A DNA stretch of 64,000 nt, taken from NCBI GenBank assembly GCA_050012375.1, contig JBEKHH010000002.1:62001-126000 (forward strand), given 5' to 3'. The translations under genes were made by a program, and so were the position numbers. Each line of letters begins with the position of its first letter. Position 1 is the stretch's first letter. The DNA comes from PALSA-1353 sp050012375 (GTDB lineage Bacteria; Planctomycetota; Phycisphaerae; Tepidisphaerales; Tepidisphaeraceae). This document shows, one piece after another, positions 34,777 through 43,263 of the stretch. The notes under the pieces are model-generated. The model was not told the origin of the DNA, did not search any database, and saw only the letters and a program-made list of their open reading frames with translations.

Positions 34777-34793
34777 ATTCTCATCAATCCTAT

Positions 34794-35294
34794 TCAGCGA
34801 GTTCCCTCCGCAAGCAAATCATCCAAATCCAACTCCCGCGTAAACATCTCCAATTTCCCATCGGGCGTGCGCGGCCACTGTTCCGGCGGGCGATCCCAAT
34901 ACAACTCCACACCATTCCCATCCGGATCGCGCAAATAGAGCGCTTCACTGACGCCGTGATTCGCGGCCCCGTCCAGCGGAATTCCCACCTTAATCAATCG
35001 GCGCAGAGCGTCGGCCAGCAACGCCCGCGTCGGATATAAAATGGCCAAATGATAGAGCCCGGTCGAATTCGCCGGCGGCGGGGGGCCTCCTTCGGTCTCC
35101 CAGGTGTTCAAGCCTATGTGATGGTGATAGCCGCCGGCGGAGATAAACGCCGCCTGAGTTCCGAATCGTTGGGTCAGTTCAAACCCTAGAACATCGCGGT
35201 AGAACGCCAGCGATCGCTCCAGGTCGGACACCTTCAAATGCACGTGGCCAATGCGCACTCCGGGATCGATGGACGGAGATTCATTCTTCGGCAT
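34794..35294 (-). CDS. VOC family protein (glyoxalase/dioxygenase-like)
   Basis: A 166-residue vicinal-oxygen-chelate protein with two beta-alpha-beta-beta-beta modules. IGHVHLKVSDLERSLAFYRD opens module one with a metal-binding histidine; YHHHIGLNTWE is next; module two has LYHLAIL and the end motif LRDPDGNGVELYWDRP with the glutamate ligand. This resembles CatE-like catechol 2,3-dioxygenase or glyoxalase relatives. Substrate unknown. It converges on the nuclease gene with 17 bases between. Confidence 0.87.
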   Translation of the reverse strand: MPKNESPSIDPGVRIGHVHLKVSDLERSLAFYRDVLGFELTQRFGTQAAFISAGGYHHHIGLNTWETEGGPPPPANSTGLYHLAILYPTRALLADALRRLIKVGIPLDGAANHGVSEALYLRDPDGNGVELYWDRPPEQWPRTPDGKLEMFTRELDLDDLLAEGTR

Positions 35295-35320
35295 CGGCTG
35301 ATTATAGCGTGCTGGAAGAC

Positions 35321-35336
35321 GGCCCGAGGACGGGCC
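35321..35336. repeat. Perfect short hairpin between divergent genes
   Basis: GGCCCG-AGGA-CGGGCC is a perfect 6-bp stem between the VOC gene and pyk. It lacks a T-run, so it is not an intrinsic terminator; a leader structure or regulator site for pyk is possible. Confidence 0.3.
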
Positions 35337-35427
35337 GGCTCAACGAGGGCGGAACCGGGTTTCCCAACCTGCTCGCGCTTTGCTACACTCCCTGCAACCA
35401 ACCGCGCTCCCGAAAATCGGACACCCC

Positions 35428-36840
35428 ATGCGCGGTCATTACAGACACACCAAAATCATAGCCACCATCGGACCCTCCACCGAATCCAAAGAGAAACTCG
35501 CCCAACTCATCGCCAGCGGCGTCGATGTCATCCGCCTCAACATGGCGCACGCCACCGGCGAATGGGTCACCGCCGTCGTCAAGCGCATCCGCGAAGTCTC
35601 ACACGAGGTGCAGAGACACGTCGCGGTCATGATGGACGTCAAAGGCCCCGAGATTCGCACCGGGACAGTCCCCGAGCCCATCGACCTGAAAACCGGCGAC
35701 ACCTTGGAGTTCTACACCGAAACGCCCACCGCCGGCGTCCGCGGCGTCAGCGTAAATTACCCCGGCCTCCCCGCCGACGTGACGGTCGGCACAACCGTCC
35801 TTCTCGACAGCGGGCTGATTCGCCTCGAAGTCGTCAGCAAGGATGCAACCCACGTTCTGGGCCGCGTGCTGACTCCCGGCAAACTCGGCTCCCGCCGCCA
35901 CATCAATCTCCCCGGGGTCGACGTGAATTTGCCGTCCCTCACTGAGAAAGACGAACGCGACGTTCGCACGGGCGTGGAAGCGGGGATCGATTTCGTCGCC
36001 CTCTCTTTCGCTCGGCGCAGCGATGACATTCTGGTGCTGCGGGCGTTGCTCGACCATCTCGGCTCCAAGGCCCGCATCATCGCCAAGATCGAAGACCAGG
36101 GCGGATTGCGCAACCTCGAGGGAATCGTCAAGGTGGCCGACGCGGTCATGGTCGCCCGCGGCGATCTGGGCATCGAGGTGGATTATCACACGCTTCCGCT
36201 GGTGCAAACGCGGATCGTCGATCTGTGCCTGACCGAAGGGCGGCCGGTCATCATCGCCACGCATCTCCTGGAATCGATGATCTCCGCTCCCATGCCCACG
36301 CGAGCGGAGATTTCAGACATTTCCACTGCCGTGCGCGAACGGGCCGACGCGGTCATGCTTTCCGGCGAGACCACCACCGGGCTGTATCCGCTGGAGTGCG
36401 TCGAGGTCATGAAAAACATCGTCAAAACCATCGAACCGACCGAAAAACGCGGCATGAACGAAGTGATCAAACTGAACGAACCCAAAACAAAAATGCTCCG
36501 CTCCGCTGCCGTCCTCGCACGTGAGCTGGGCCAATCCGGCATCGTCGTTTTCACGCGGAGCGGAATGCTGGCATATACTTTAGCCGCCCTGCGGGCCGTA
36601 GGCGTGCCAATCTACGCGTTCACAGATGACGAAGCTCTTTTCCGCCAATTGCTGTTACCCTGGGGCGTGGAACCCTTTCTGATGAAATTCAGCGCCGATC
36701 CGGAGGAGACCATTTTGAATGCCTTCGCCTACCTCAAGCGAAGGCAATGGGTCGATGACGGCACCTGGCTGGTGGTGATTACCAACGTCCTGGCGCATGG
36801 CAAGATCGTGGATACGATTCAGCTCCGGCAGATGGCATGA
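35428..36840 (+). CDS. pyk: Pyruvate kinase
   Basis: A 470-residue glycolytic enzyme making pyruvate and ATP from phosphoenolpyruvate. KIIATIGPST, VIRLNMAHAT, the metal and substrate segment MMDVKGPEIRTG, the catalytic lysine in IIAKIEDQGGLRN (about residue 216) and MVARGDLGIEV are all present. It differs from common forms in a few places, for instance IATHLLESMI instead of IATQMLESMI and MLSGETTTGLYP instead of MLSGETAAGKYP. Length is normal and both A and C domains are complete. ATG at 35428 (MRGHYRHTKI) is preferred over 35380. Confidence 0.93.
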   Translation: MRGHYRHTKIIATIGPSTESKEKLAQLIASGVDVIRLNMAHATGEWVTAVVKRIREVSHEVQRHVAVMMDVKGPEIRTGTVPEPIDLKTGDTLEFYTETPTAGVRGVSVNYPGLPADVTVGTTVLLDSGLIRLEVVSKDATHVLGRVLTPGKLGSRRHINLPGVDVNLPSLTEKDERDVRTGVEAGIDFVALSFARRSDDILVLRALLDHLGSKARIIAKIEDQGGLRNLEGIVKVADAVMVARGDLGIEVDYHTLPLVQTRIVDLCLTEGRPVIIATHLLESMISAPMPTRAEISDISTAVRERADAVMLSGETTTGLYPLECVEVMKNIVKTIEPTEKRGMNEVIKLNEPKTKMLRSAAVLARELGQSGIVVFTRSGMLAYTLAALRAVGVPIYAFTDDEALFRQLLLPWGVEPFLMKFSADPEETILNAFAYLKRRQWVDDGTWLVVITNVLAHGKIVDTIQLRQMA

Positions 36841-36908
36841 CGAAACGCGCGGGACTTTTCGAGCCGGCGGGACGTTGGCCGACGAACGTTCTCAGGCAAG
36901 CCCGCAAT

Positions 36909-37379
36909 TCACTCGGGCAGATTTTCAAGATCAAGCCGATCCTTTGTTCTGGCCGAGGCGTGCTTCATTTGGCGCAGCAAGGGAAGCGACACGTACCGAA
37001 CACCTCCAGCCTCAATGCTCGTGGTAAGCAGTTGGCGAACATCTACGTGGGGAAGACCGGGAAGATAGTCGAAGAGGTCGAGAAACCCGTATTTGGTCCA
37101 GAGCATCATCAGTCGGGAGGCCTGGATAAAGGGAAGAGTGACGGGGTAGGTTCGCTCGATTCCTGTGGCCGGATCGATTTCCTTGGCGATGTAGCGCGCA
37201 TCCATGTCGGTGAGCGCCAGCAACATATTCCGCTCAGCTTCGGGCGAGCGATGCCAGACGATGTCCGTATCTTCGGTAGCCCTTCCGTAGCCGTGGAAAT
37301 TCACCGCATGTCCGCCAATGATGACAAACGGCACGCCATGGCGTTGGAGGACGCCGAAAAGTTCCAGTTCATCGGGCAT
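36909..37379 (-). CDS. Nucleotidyltransferase-fold protein (possible toxin partner)
   Basis: A 156-residue minimal nucleotidyltransferase. VIIGGHAVNFHGYGRATEDTD-like sequence carries the GG...D-x-D catalytic pattern (aspartates in EDTDIV, about residues 39-42). Proteins like this often form two-gene units with a small partner and some are AMPylating or tRNA-modifying toxins; that activity is not shown here. The ATG at 37379 overlaps the end of the small upstream gene by 11 bases, giving tight coupling. Converges on pyk. Confidence 0.78.
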   Translation of the reverse strand: MPDELELFGVLQRHGVPFVIIGGHAVNFHGYGRATEDTDIVWHRSPEAERNMLLALTDMDARYIAKEIDPATGIERTYPVTLPFIQASRLMMLWTKYGFLDLFDYLPGLPHVDVRQLLTTSIEAGGVRYVSLPLLRQMKHASARTKDRLDLENLPE

Positions 37380-37584
37380 TGGGGTTTTGGACGTCGATGG
37401 CGCGGGCCTTGAAGTTGCGGCGAAGGAAATGCGCATATCCCTCGGGCGAACTCCGAAGCGTGGCCCACATGGTCTTCTGAATCTGCGTCATGTTGCGCAT
37501 TCGCTCCGCCGGCGATTGCAGCCGCGCGAGTTTTCGCCGAAATCGATCGCGAACGGCCAATTGGTCGGTCAGTTCGTCTGCCAC
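37369..37584 (-). CDS. Small helical protein paired with the nucleotidyltransferase
   Basis: A 71-residue basic, helical protein: DELTDQLAVRDRFRRKLARL, SPAERMRNMTQIQKTMW and SSPEGYAHFLRRNFKARAI. This pattern is familiar as a small partner upstream of minimal nucleotidyltransferases in planctomycete-like genomes. GTG at 37584 is taken because the conserved-looking part starts there; no clear Shine-Dalgarno sequence is visible, and an ATG at 37635 would add 17 hydrophobic residues. It overlaps the next gene by 11 bases, as antitoxin-toxin pairs often do. Confidence 0.6.
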   Translation of the reverse strand: MADELTDQLAVRDRFRRKLARLQSPAERMRNMTQIQKTMWATLRSSPEGYAHFLRRNFKARAIDVQNPNAR

Positions 37585-37668
37585 GTTTTGATTGTATGAA
37601 AAAAACCCCACAGCGAAAAGGCAAAACGCCGCCATTTCTGCGAGCCATTTGCGCCCTCGCGGTAGTAT

Positions 37669-38109
37669 TCATTTGCCGCCGCCGGCCCGCGCGGTCCCCC
37701 GGCACTGATCGCATTCAAACGCCTCCTCCAGGCAATGCTCCACCCGCTTGTTCAGCAAATCCAAAATGAGATCGTCGATCCCCAGCGTCGGCGCGACGTG
37801 ATACGCCACGCCCGGATATTTCTTGGCCGCATCGGCGGTGAGCCGCGGAATATCCTGCGTCCAATGTTTCCCCGGCCCGAGAAAAAACGGAACCACCACC
37901 ACGCGCCCGGCCCCGCGAAGCGCGCACTTCCCAAACGCCGTTGCGATCGAAGGTTCCCCCAGCTCCATATGCGCCGGCTCGACAATCGAGTACTTCGACT
38001 CAAATCGCTTGGCAAACAGCGTCACGACCTCCTCAAGCATCCGATTGCTGGCCTCCATCCGCGACCCATGATCGACGATCACAACGCCAATTGAGCGTCC
38101 ATCAGCCAT
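37669..38109 (-). CDS. CbiX/SirB-type sirohydrochlorin chelatase-like protein
   Basis: A 146-residue single-domain class II chelatase relative, which inserts Co or Fe into sirohydrochlorin for cobalamin or siroheme. The metal-site histidines are expected in VDHGSRM (about residue 14) and EPAHMELGEPSI (about 47), and PFFLGPGKHWTQDIP follows. A C-terminal CDQC pair could bind a metal or cluster, as in some CbiX proteins. No other tetrapyrrole genes are nearby. Its spacer to the M28 gene holds a tandem repeat. Confidence 0.85.
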   Translation of the reverse strand: MADGRSIGVVIVDHGSRMEASNRMLEEVVTLFAKRFESKYSIVEPAHMELGEPSIATAFGKCALRGAGRVVVVPFFLGPGKHWTQDIPRLTADAAKKYPGVAYHVAPTLGIDDLILDLLNKRVEHCLEEAFECDQCRGTARAGGGK

Positions 38110-38121
38110 ATCTTTCTTTCC

Positions 38122-38166
38122 CTTCGTGCCTATGTGCCTCCGTGCCTTCGTGCCTTCGTGCCTTTT
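38122..38166. repeat. Tandem CCTTCGTG repeat
   Basis: Five degenerate 8-base units related to CCTTCGTG (CCTTCGTG, CCTATGTG, CCTCCGTG, CCTTCGTG, CCTTCGTG) lie between the M28 stop and the CbiX start. Units of this kind are common dispersed repeats in environmental bacteria. Confidence 0.7.
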
Positions 38167-38171
38167 TCTGT

Positions 38172-40202
38172 CTACCCCTTCCGCTCAGCCAAAATCACAT
38201 CAAATGATAGCGCCCGACTTCCCCGAATTATTTTCACGGTCACTTTATCCCCCGGCTTGCTCCGGGCCAGCGCTTCGCTCAGGTCCATCAGATTCTCCAG
38301 CTTTTGATTCCCGAACTGCACGAGCAAATCGCCCCCGAGCATTCCCGCCGCGGCCGCCGGAGTGCCCGGCGTCGTCCCCGAAATCAGCACGCCCACGCGC
38401 GATTCCTGCGAAGCATATTCCGGAATCACCCCCAAAATCACGCGCCTTTCAACTCCCGGGCCAAAATTCGGGCTTCCAAACAAATGCATCGAGTCTTTGT
38501 CCGCCTCGACCAGATACGGCTCGTGCGGCATCCTCGTCAGACCGTCGATCACCTTTTCCGTAAAGTCCGCCACCGCCTCGATCCCCTGATAATTGATCTT
38601 CTTCGCCACGTCGGTGGGGCGGTGATAGTCCAAGTGAATCCCGCTGAAAAAAAACATCACCGGCACGCGCCGGCGCGCGAAGGACATATGATCGCTCGGC
38701 CCCATCCCGCCGCGGCCGATGCTCTTCAGCCGCAGCGGCGAATCCATCCCCGCATGCCCGAGGATGGCGTCGAAATCGGCGGCCGTTCCTTGCCCGCCCA
38801 CATACAACGTCTGGTCCCTGATCCGCCCGACCATGTCCAGGTTCACCATCGCCGCCATCTTCTCCAGCGGCACGGGCGAGTGCTTCACAAAATATTCCGA
38901 GCCAATCAGCCCCTCTTCCTCGGCCGTGAAGCAAATGAAAATAATCGACCGCGGCGGCGGCGGGGCGTGGGCGAATCGCCGGGCCAATTCCAACACCGTC
39001 GCCGTTCCCGAGGCATTATCATCGGCTCCGTGATAAATGCTCCCCGATGGCCCGAACAGATGCCCCGGCGTTCCCAGACCCAGATGATCGTAATGCGCCC
39101 CAATCACCACAAACTCATCGGCGTGCGGTCCAGCCCCCGGCAAAACAGCCATCACATTCTTCACCCGAGCCGTCAGCGATTCGATCTGCACGGTGCCCGA
39201 AACAACCGGGGAAAACAGGACAATCGACCGCGGCTTGAACGACGCGTTGATCTGGTCCCGAAGCGATTTCAAATCAGGCACCCAGCGGTCATTCACAACG
39301 GGAGCGTCCGCCGTGTGTCTCAGCGACTTAAGCACCTCCTCGCGGAGCGCCCGCTCATCCGGCGTGCCGCCAGCGCTCAGCAGTTCGTCCGCCACAGCTT
39401 GCTTGATCTGGAGCACCGGAATGGCGGCCGGCGCGGCAAAGGCGCCGGAAAATGGCATGAGCAGATCCGGGTCCGAATCCGGCGGATTCACCAGTAGCAG
39501 CGCCGCCGCTCCATGCTCCGCCGCCGACCTGGCCTTGGCCGAAAACGTGGCATGCTCCGACCAACCCGATGCGTCGCCGCGCGGCGCCAGCCGGCTGTGG
39601 CCCCGCTCGTCCATCGGCTCGTAACGCATCGCCAGGACCACTTTCCCCAACACGTCCACGCCGGCGTAGTCGTCGTATCCCGCCTCGGGCGCGCTGACGC
39701 CATACCCAACGAACACCGCCGTTCCCGAAAATTTGCCCGCCGCCGAAAAGCGCATCGGCAAATAATCCGTGTCCAACATCAACCTCTTTGGACCGATCCC
39801 CATTTCCGTCGCCGGGCCCGGACTCGCCTGCATGGTGTAATCGAACGCCTGGAAGAAATCGGCCTCACCGGGCAGGGGCCGTAATCCATCGGCCGCAAAT
39901 TCGCCCGCGATAAATTGCGCCGCCCGCTCCAGTCCCGGCAAACCCACGCCCCGCCCCTGCAATTCATCCGAAGCCAGATACGGCAAAGTATCTTCAGGGT
40001 CAGCATCCGTAGCAGCAGGGGCCGCAGACGCCGAAACCCGCGCAATCGCCGTCGAACCGGCGGGCGAACTGGCGATCTCCTTCGGCCCGGAATGCCCCAC
40101 ACACCCGACAAGGCACCAAACCACCCAAACCCCGTTTAGCCGCGACCCAAAGGGGAGCGCGTTCCGTCGCCTCCAAATCCTCTTCCAAAACCCGCCAATC
40201 AT
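38172..40202 (-). CDS. M28 family zinc aminopeptidase with PA and C-terminal PDZ domains, probable lipoprotein
   Basis: A 676-residue exported peptidase. A basic N-region and hydrophobic stretch end in the lipobox LVGC near residue 34. A PA insert (VFVGYGVSAPEAGYDDYAG) precedes the catalytic domain, whose zinc ligands are in GAHYDHLG, GADDNASG, TAEEEGLIG, NLDMVGR and DYHRPTD. The last 90 residues form a PDZ-like domain (GVLISGTTPGTPAAAAGML). It should remove N-terminal residues from peptides outside the inner membrane. ATG at 40202 is chosen for the signal; longer starts at 40253 and 40349 exist. Divergent from the CapD-type gene. Confidence 0.88.
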   Translation of the reverse strand: MIGGFWKRIWRRRNALPFGSRLNGVWVVWCLVGCVGHSGPKEIASSPAGSTAIARVSASAAPAATDADPEDTLPYLASDELQGRGVGLPGLERAAQFIAGEFAADGLRPLPGEADFFQAFDYTMQASPGPATEMGIGPKRLMLDTDYLPMRFSAAGKFSGTAVFVGYGVSAPEAGYDDYAGVDVLGKVVLAMRYEPMDERGHSRLAPRGDASGWSEHATFSAKARSAAEHGAAALLLVNPPDSDPDLLMPFSGAFAAPAAIPVLQIKQAVADELLSAGGTPDERALREEVLKSLRHTADAPVVNDRWVPDLKSLRDQINASFKPRSIVLFSPVVSGTVQIESLTARVKNVMAVLPGAGPHADEFVVIGAHYDHLGLGTPGHLFGPSGSIYHGADDNASGTATVLELARRFAHAPPPPRSIIFICFTAEEEGLIGSEYFVKHSPVPLEKMAAMVNLDMVGRIRDQTLYVGGQGTAADFDAILGHAGMDSPLRLKSIGRGGMGPSDHMSFARRRVPVMFFFSGIHLDYHRPTDVAKKINYQGIEAVADFTEKVIDGLTRMPHEPYLVEADKDSMHLFGSPNFGPGVERRVILGVIPEYASQESRVGVLISGTTPGTPAAAAGMLGGDLLVQFGNQKLENLMDLSEALARSKPGDKVTVKIIRGSRALSFDVILAERKG

Positions 40203-40279
40203 CCCCGCGATTGTACGGCAACGTCCGAGAATATCTAACCGCTTCCCGTCCATTTTGCCGATGACAGATTCGCATAGCC

Positions 40280-41470
40280 ATGCCCAAACCGGGACCAAAG
40301 AAAGTGCGCTCCCTCTCCGCAAAGGGCGGCCGCGCGTGTCTTTCCCCAAAGAGCAACGACCCCGACCCCGACTTGGCCGACCTGCTCGGCCGCCAGTCCA
40401 TCAGCCTCGATACGCCCGAGCTGCAACGATTCCTCGCGGCCAAGAACGTCATGGTCACCGGCGCCGGCGGCAGCATCGGTTCGGAAATCTGCCGGCAATC
40501 CATGAAATTCTGCCCGCGCCGCCTGATCCTGCTCGACCAGGCGGAGAACAATCTCTTTGAGATCGACCGCGAGTTGCGGCATCGCTGGGTGGGCGCGGAA
40601 ATCGTGCCGGTCATCGCCGACGTCTGCGACGCCCGGCGCATCGGGCGGATATTCGAGTTCCATCAGCCGCAGGTGATCTTCCACTGCGCCGCCCACAAGC
40701 ACGTGCCGATGATGGAATGCAATCCCGGCGAGGCGATCAAGAACAACGTGTTCGGCTCGCGCACGGTCGCCGATGCCGCCCGCTCCAGCGCCGCCGCCGC
40801 CTTCGTCATGGTCAGCACCGACAAGGCCGTCAATCCCACCAGCGTCATGGGCGCATCCAAGCGATGCGCCGAACTCTACGTCCAATCCCTCAACGCCGAC
40901 GATTGCCCCACGCGCTTCGTCGCGGTCCGTTTCGGCAACGTCCTGGGCAGCAGCGGAAGCGTCGTCCCCATCTTTCGCAAGCAGATCGAAGCCGGCGGCC
41001 CGGTCACCGTCACCCACCCCGACATGAAACGCTATTTCATGACCATTGCCGAAGCCAGCCAACTCGTCATGCAAGCCGGCGCCATCGGGCAGGGGGGTGA
41101 AATCTTCATCCTCGACATGGGCGAGCCGATCAAGATTCTTTCCCTGGCCAAAGAAATGATCCGCCGCCGCGGGCTGAAATCCGGCAAAGACATCGCCATA
41201 GAATTCAGCGGCATCCGCCCGGGCGAAAAGCTCTACGAAGAACTCGCCTGCAAGGGCGAGCAAACCCGTCCGACAAGCCACCCAAAAATTCGCGTCTGGC
41301 AATTGGCCCGCGCCACCCCGGAGCAGATCGAGCAAATGCTGAAAACGCTGGCGCTGGTAACCAACGCTTCCCATGGGGACATCGTGCAAGCCCTGGCCCG
41401 CTGCGTTCCCGAATACCAACCCGCCGCCGCCGAGACCCCCACCCTAAGAATAGTAGCCGACGCCGCCTAA
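40280..41470 (+). CDS. CapD/FlaA1-type nucleoside-diphosphate-sugar 4,6-dehydratase (polysaccharide biosynthesis)
   Basis: A 396-residue short-chain dehydrogenase/reductase of the Polysacc_synt_2 family. The NAD loop is MVTGAGGSIGSE (about residue 58); CAAHKHVPMMECNP and VSTDKAVNPTSVMGASKR follow, with Met in the usual Tyr position, as in UDP-GlcNAc 4,6-dehydratases. GIRPGEKLYEEL is also typical. It lacks the membrane half of CapD, having instead a basic 30-residue N-terminus. The product would feed deoxyamino-sugars for glycans or protein glycosylation. Its TAA stop forms the left end of the repeat element at 41468. Confidence 0.88.
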   Translation: MPKPGPKKVRSLSAKGGRACLSPKSNDPDPDLADLLGRQSISLDTPELQRFLAAKNVMVTGAGGSIGSEICRQSMKFCPRRLILLDQAENNLFEIDRELRHRWVGAEIVPVIADVCDARRIGRIFEFHQPQVIFHCAAHKHVPMMECNPGEAIKNNVFGSRTVADAARSSAAAAFVMVSTDKAVNPTSVMGASKRCAELYVQSLNADDCPTRFVAVRFGNVLGSSGSVVPIFRKQIEAGGPVTVTHPDMKRYFMTIAEASQLVMQAGAIGQGGEIFILDMGEPIKILSLAKEMIRRRGLKSGKDIAIEFSGIRPGEKLYEELACKGEQTRPTSHPKIRVWQLARATPEQIEQMLKTLALVTNASHGDIVQALARCVPEYQPAAAETPTLRIVADAA

Positions 41471-41570
41471 ATGGGCGACCGAGATTCTGGGACATCTCGG
41501 CGGAACCCGCGGTGCTTCGCACCGCCGCTAACTATCCTTGAGTTGTCCCAGAACCATAGTTCCCTATTTA
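41468..41570. repeat. MITE-like hairpin element, best-preserved copy
   Basis: Terminal inverted repeats of about 30 bases begin TAAAT on both sides, each containing TTCTGGGACA (41484-41493 and inverted at 41544-41553). A central perfect hairpin GGTGC-TTC-GCACC lies between them. Flanking CCGCC and GGCGG extend the palindrome. No coding capacity. It lies exactly between two convergent stop codons and may be a non-autonomous mobile element or a domesticated transcript end. Confidence 0.75.
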
Positions 41571-41580
41571 GGCGGTTCAA

Positions 41581-42459
41581 TTAACCCGCCGCCCCGAGCC
41601 CAAACCGAATATGCACCCGCCTCTCCAGCGGCGCAAACGCCAGCCGATCGGCCAGCATGCCGATGATCACCATCACAATCATCACCGCGACCACCTGCGA
41701 GATGGCGGAGTTGTCCTGCCCCGTCTTCAGCAGAAACCCCAAGCCCTGGTGATCGGCCACGAGGATCAATTCCGCTCCCATGAGCGAGCGCCAGGCAAAG
41801 CTGAATCCTTGGCGCAAACTGCTCGCCAGCGCCGGCAACCCAGCGGGAAAAAGCACATACCGATACAGCCGCCATCCGCGAGCCCCCATCATCAGTCCGG
41901 CTCGTCGATACAGCGGGGGAACCGCCAGCAGCCCATCCCGCATCGACACGGCCATCCCAAACGCGCTGCCCATCACCAGCACGAAGAGGATTCCGATCTC
42001 ATTCAAACCGAACACCAAAACCGCCAGCGGCACCCAGCAAACGCTCGGCAAAGTCTGCAATCCCAGACACACCGGGCGCAGAAACTCGTCGAAAGGCGTC
42101 CATCGCCACATCAGCACGCCCAGCACCGTGCCGAGAATAATGCTCAGTGAAAACCCCACAATCAGCCGCCAGGCGCTGACGATATTCGCCGTGACCAGCG
42201 GGCTATGCACCATCCGGCTGGCGAGCGGAGGCTGATGCGCCGCGGATTCCAACGGCGCAGGCCAGCCTTTGTGCAATTTCTCCCCGAACCCCGTTTCAAT
42301 CCCCAGCATCCCCAGCATGGAATCCACGACATGGCTCGGCGCGGGAAAAATAAACGACCGCCAGCCCGCGATCCTATATGCCGCTTCCCAGGTCGTCAGT
42401 AAAAGCACCCAGATCAGCGTTCTCGTCAGGCCGCCACGAATCCTCAGCCGCAAGGGCAT
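41581..42459 (-). CDS. ABC transporter permease (SsuC/TauC/nitrate type)
   Basis: A 292-residue inner-membrane permease with about six helices. The EAA-type loop is seen in YRRAGLMMGARGWRLYRYVLFP (after residue 185), where the ATPase docks. It belongs with the ATPase at 42374 and the substrate-binding lipoprotein at 43264. Its start at 42459 lies 86 bases inside the ATPase gene; the first helix (LIWVLLLTTWEAAYRIAG) is encoded within that overlap, so a later start would remove it. The imported compound (sulfonate, taurine, nitrate or thiamine precursor) cannot be told from sequence. Confidence 0.87.
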   Translation of the reverse strand: MPLRLRIRGGLTRTLIWVLLLTTWEAAYRIAGWRSFIFPAPSHVVDSMLGMLGIETGFGEKLHKGWPAPLESAAHQPPLASRMVHSPLVTANIVSAWRLIVGFSLSIILGTVLGVLMWRWTPFDEFLRPVCLGLQTLPSVCWVPLAVLVFGLNEIGILFVLVMGSAFGMAVSMRDGLLAVPPLYRRAGLMMGARGWRLYRYVLFPAGLPALASSLRQGFSFAWRSLMGAELILVADHQGLGFLLKTGQDNSAISQVVAVMIVMVIIGMLADRLAFAPLERRVHIRFGLGAAG

Positions 42460-43249
42460 TGACACGATTGACCTCTTCTTCGATTTCCTTTCGGACGAGC
42501 TTGACAAGCTCGCTGATGTCCGAGCTGTCGAATTTTCGTGGATGGGGCAAATCAACGCAAATTTCCTTGCGAATCCGGCCCGGATGGGTGTGCAGCACGA
42601 TGATCCGGTCCGCCAGCCGGACCGCCTCGCCCACGGAGTGCGTCACGAACAGAATCGTCTTTTGGGTTTCGACCCAAAGCGACTGAAGCTGATGGTGCAG
42701 GAGCGTCCGTGTCTGGGCGTCGAGCGACGCGAAGGGCTCATCCATCAGCAATACCGCCGGATCCATCACCAGCGCCCGCCCGATCGCGATCCGCTGTTTC
42801 ATCCCGCCCGAGAGTTCGTGCACCAGCTTGTTGGCGCTGCCCGACAAATGCACCATCCGTAGCGCCCCGGCCACGCGGTCGGCCCGCTCCGACCCGCCCA
42901 CCCCAGCCATCTTCAGACCAAATTCCACATTCTGGGCCGCCGTCAGCCAGGGAAACAGCCCGTGTTCCTGAAAAACCATCGCCCGCTCGGGGCCAGGCGA
43001 GGAAATCATCTCCCCGTCCAAGCGCGCGGTGCCCCGGTCAGGCCGCGTCATTCCCGCCGCGATGTTCAGCAGCGTGCTCTTGCCGCTTCCGCTGGGTCCG
43101 ACGACCACGACGAATTCGCCAGGGCGGCATTCCAGGGTGATGTTCTCCAGCGCCGCTTCCTTCGATTTGCCGAAACGCTTGCTGATCCCCTGCAACTCAA
43201 GGCGGCCCCTTCTGGAAGTGTCTTGCAGCGGTGCAGAGCGGGTGGACAT
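42374..43249 (-). CDS. ABC transporter ATP-binding protein (SsuB/TauB/NrtD type)
   Basis: A 291-residue ATPase with Walker A GPSGSGKST (about 52-60), Q-loop VFQEHGLFPWLT, signature LSGGMKQR, Walker B VLLMDEPFASLD and the switch histidine in FVTHSVGEA. The order of motifs and the ENITLECRPGEFVVVV start match the nitrate/sulfonate/taurine subfamily. ATG at 43249 (MSTRSAPL) is chosen; longer frames extend into the binding-protein gene. Its 3' end overlaps the permease gene by 86 bases, unusually long for this arrangement. Confidence 0.9.
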   Translation of the reverse strand: MSTRSAPLQDTSRRGRLELQGISKRFGKSKEAALENITLECRPGEFVVVVGPSGSGKSTLLNIAAGMTRPDRGTARLDGEMISSPGPERAMVFQEHGLFPWLTAAQNVEFGLKMAGVGGSERADRVAGALRMVHLSGSANKLVHELSGGMKQRIAIGRALVMDPAVLLMDEPFASLDAQTRTLLHHQLQSLWVETQKTILFVTHSVGEAVRLADRIIVLHTHPGRIRKEICVDLPHPRKFDSSDISELVKLVRKEIEEEVNRVNALAAEDSWRPDENADLGAFTDDLGSGI

Positions 43250-43263
43250 GAAACTTGGTTTAT

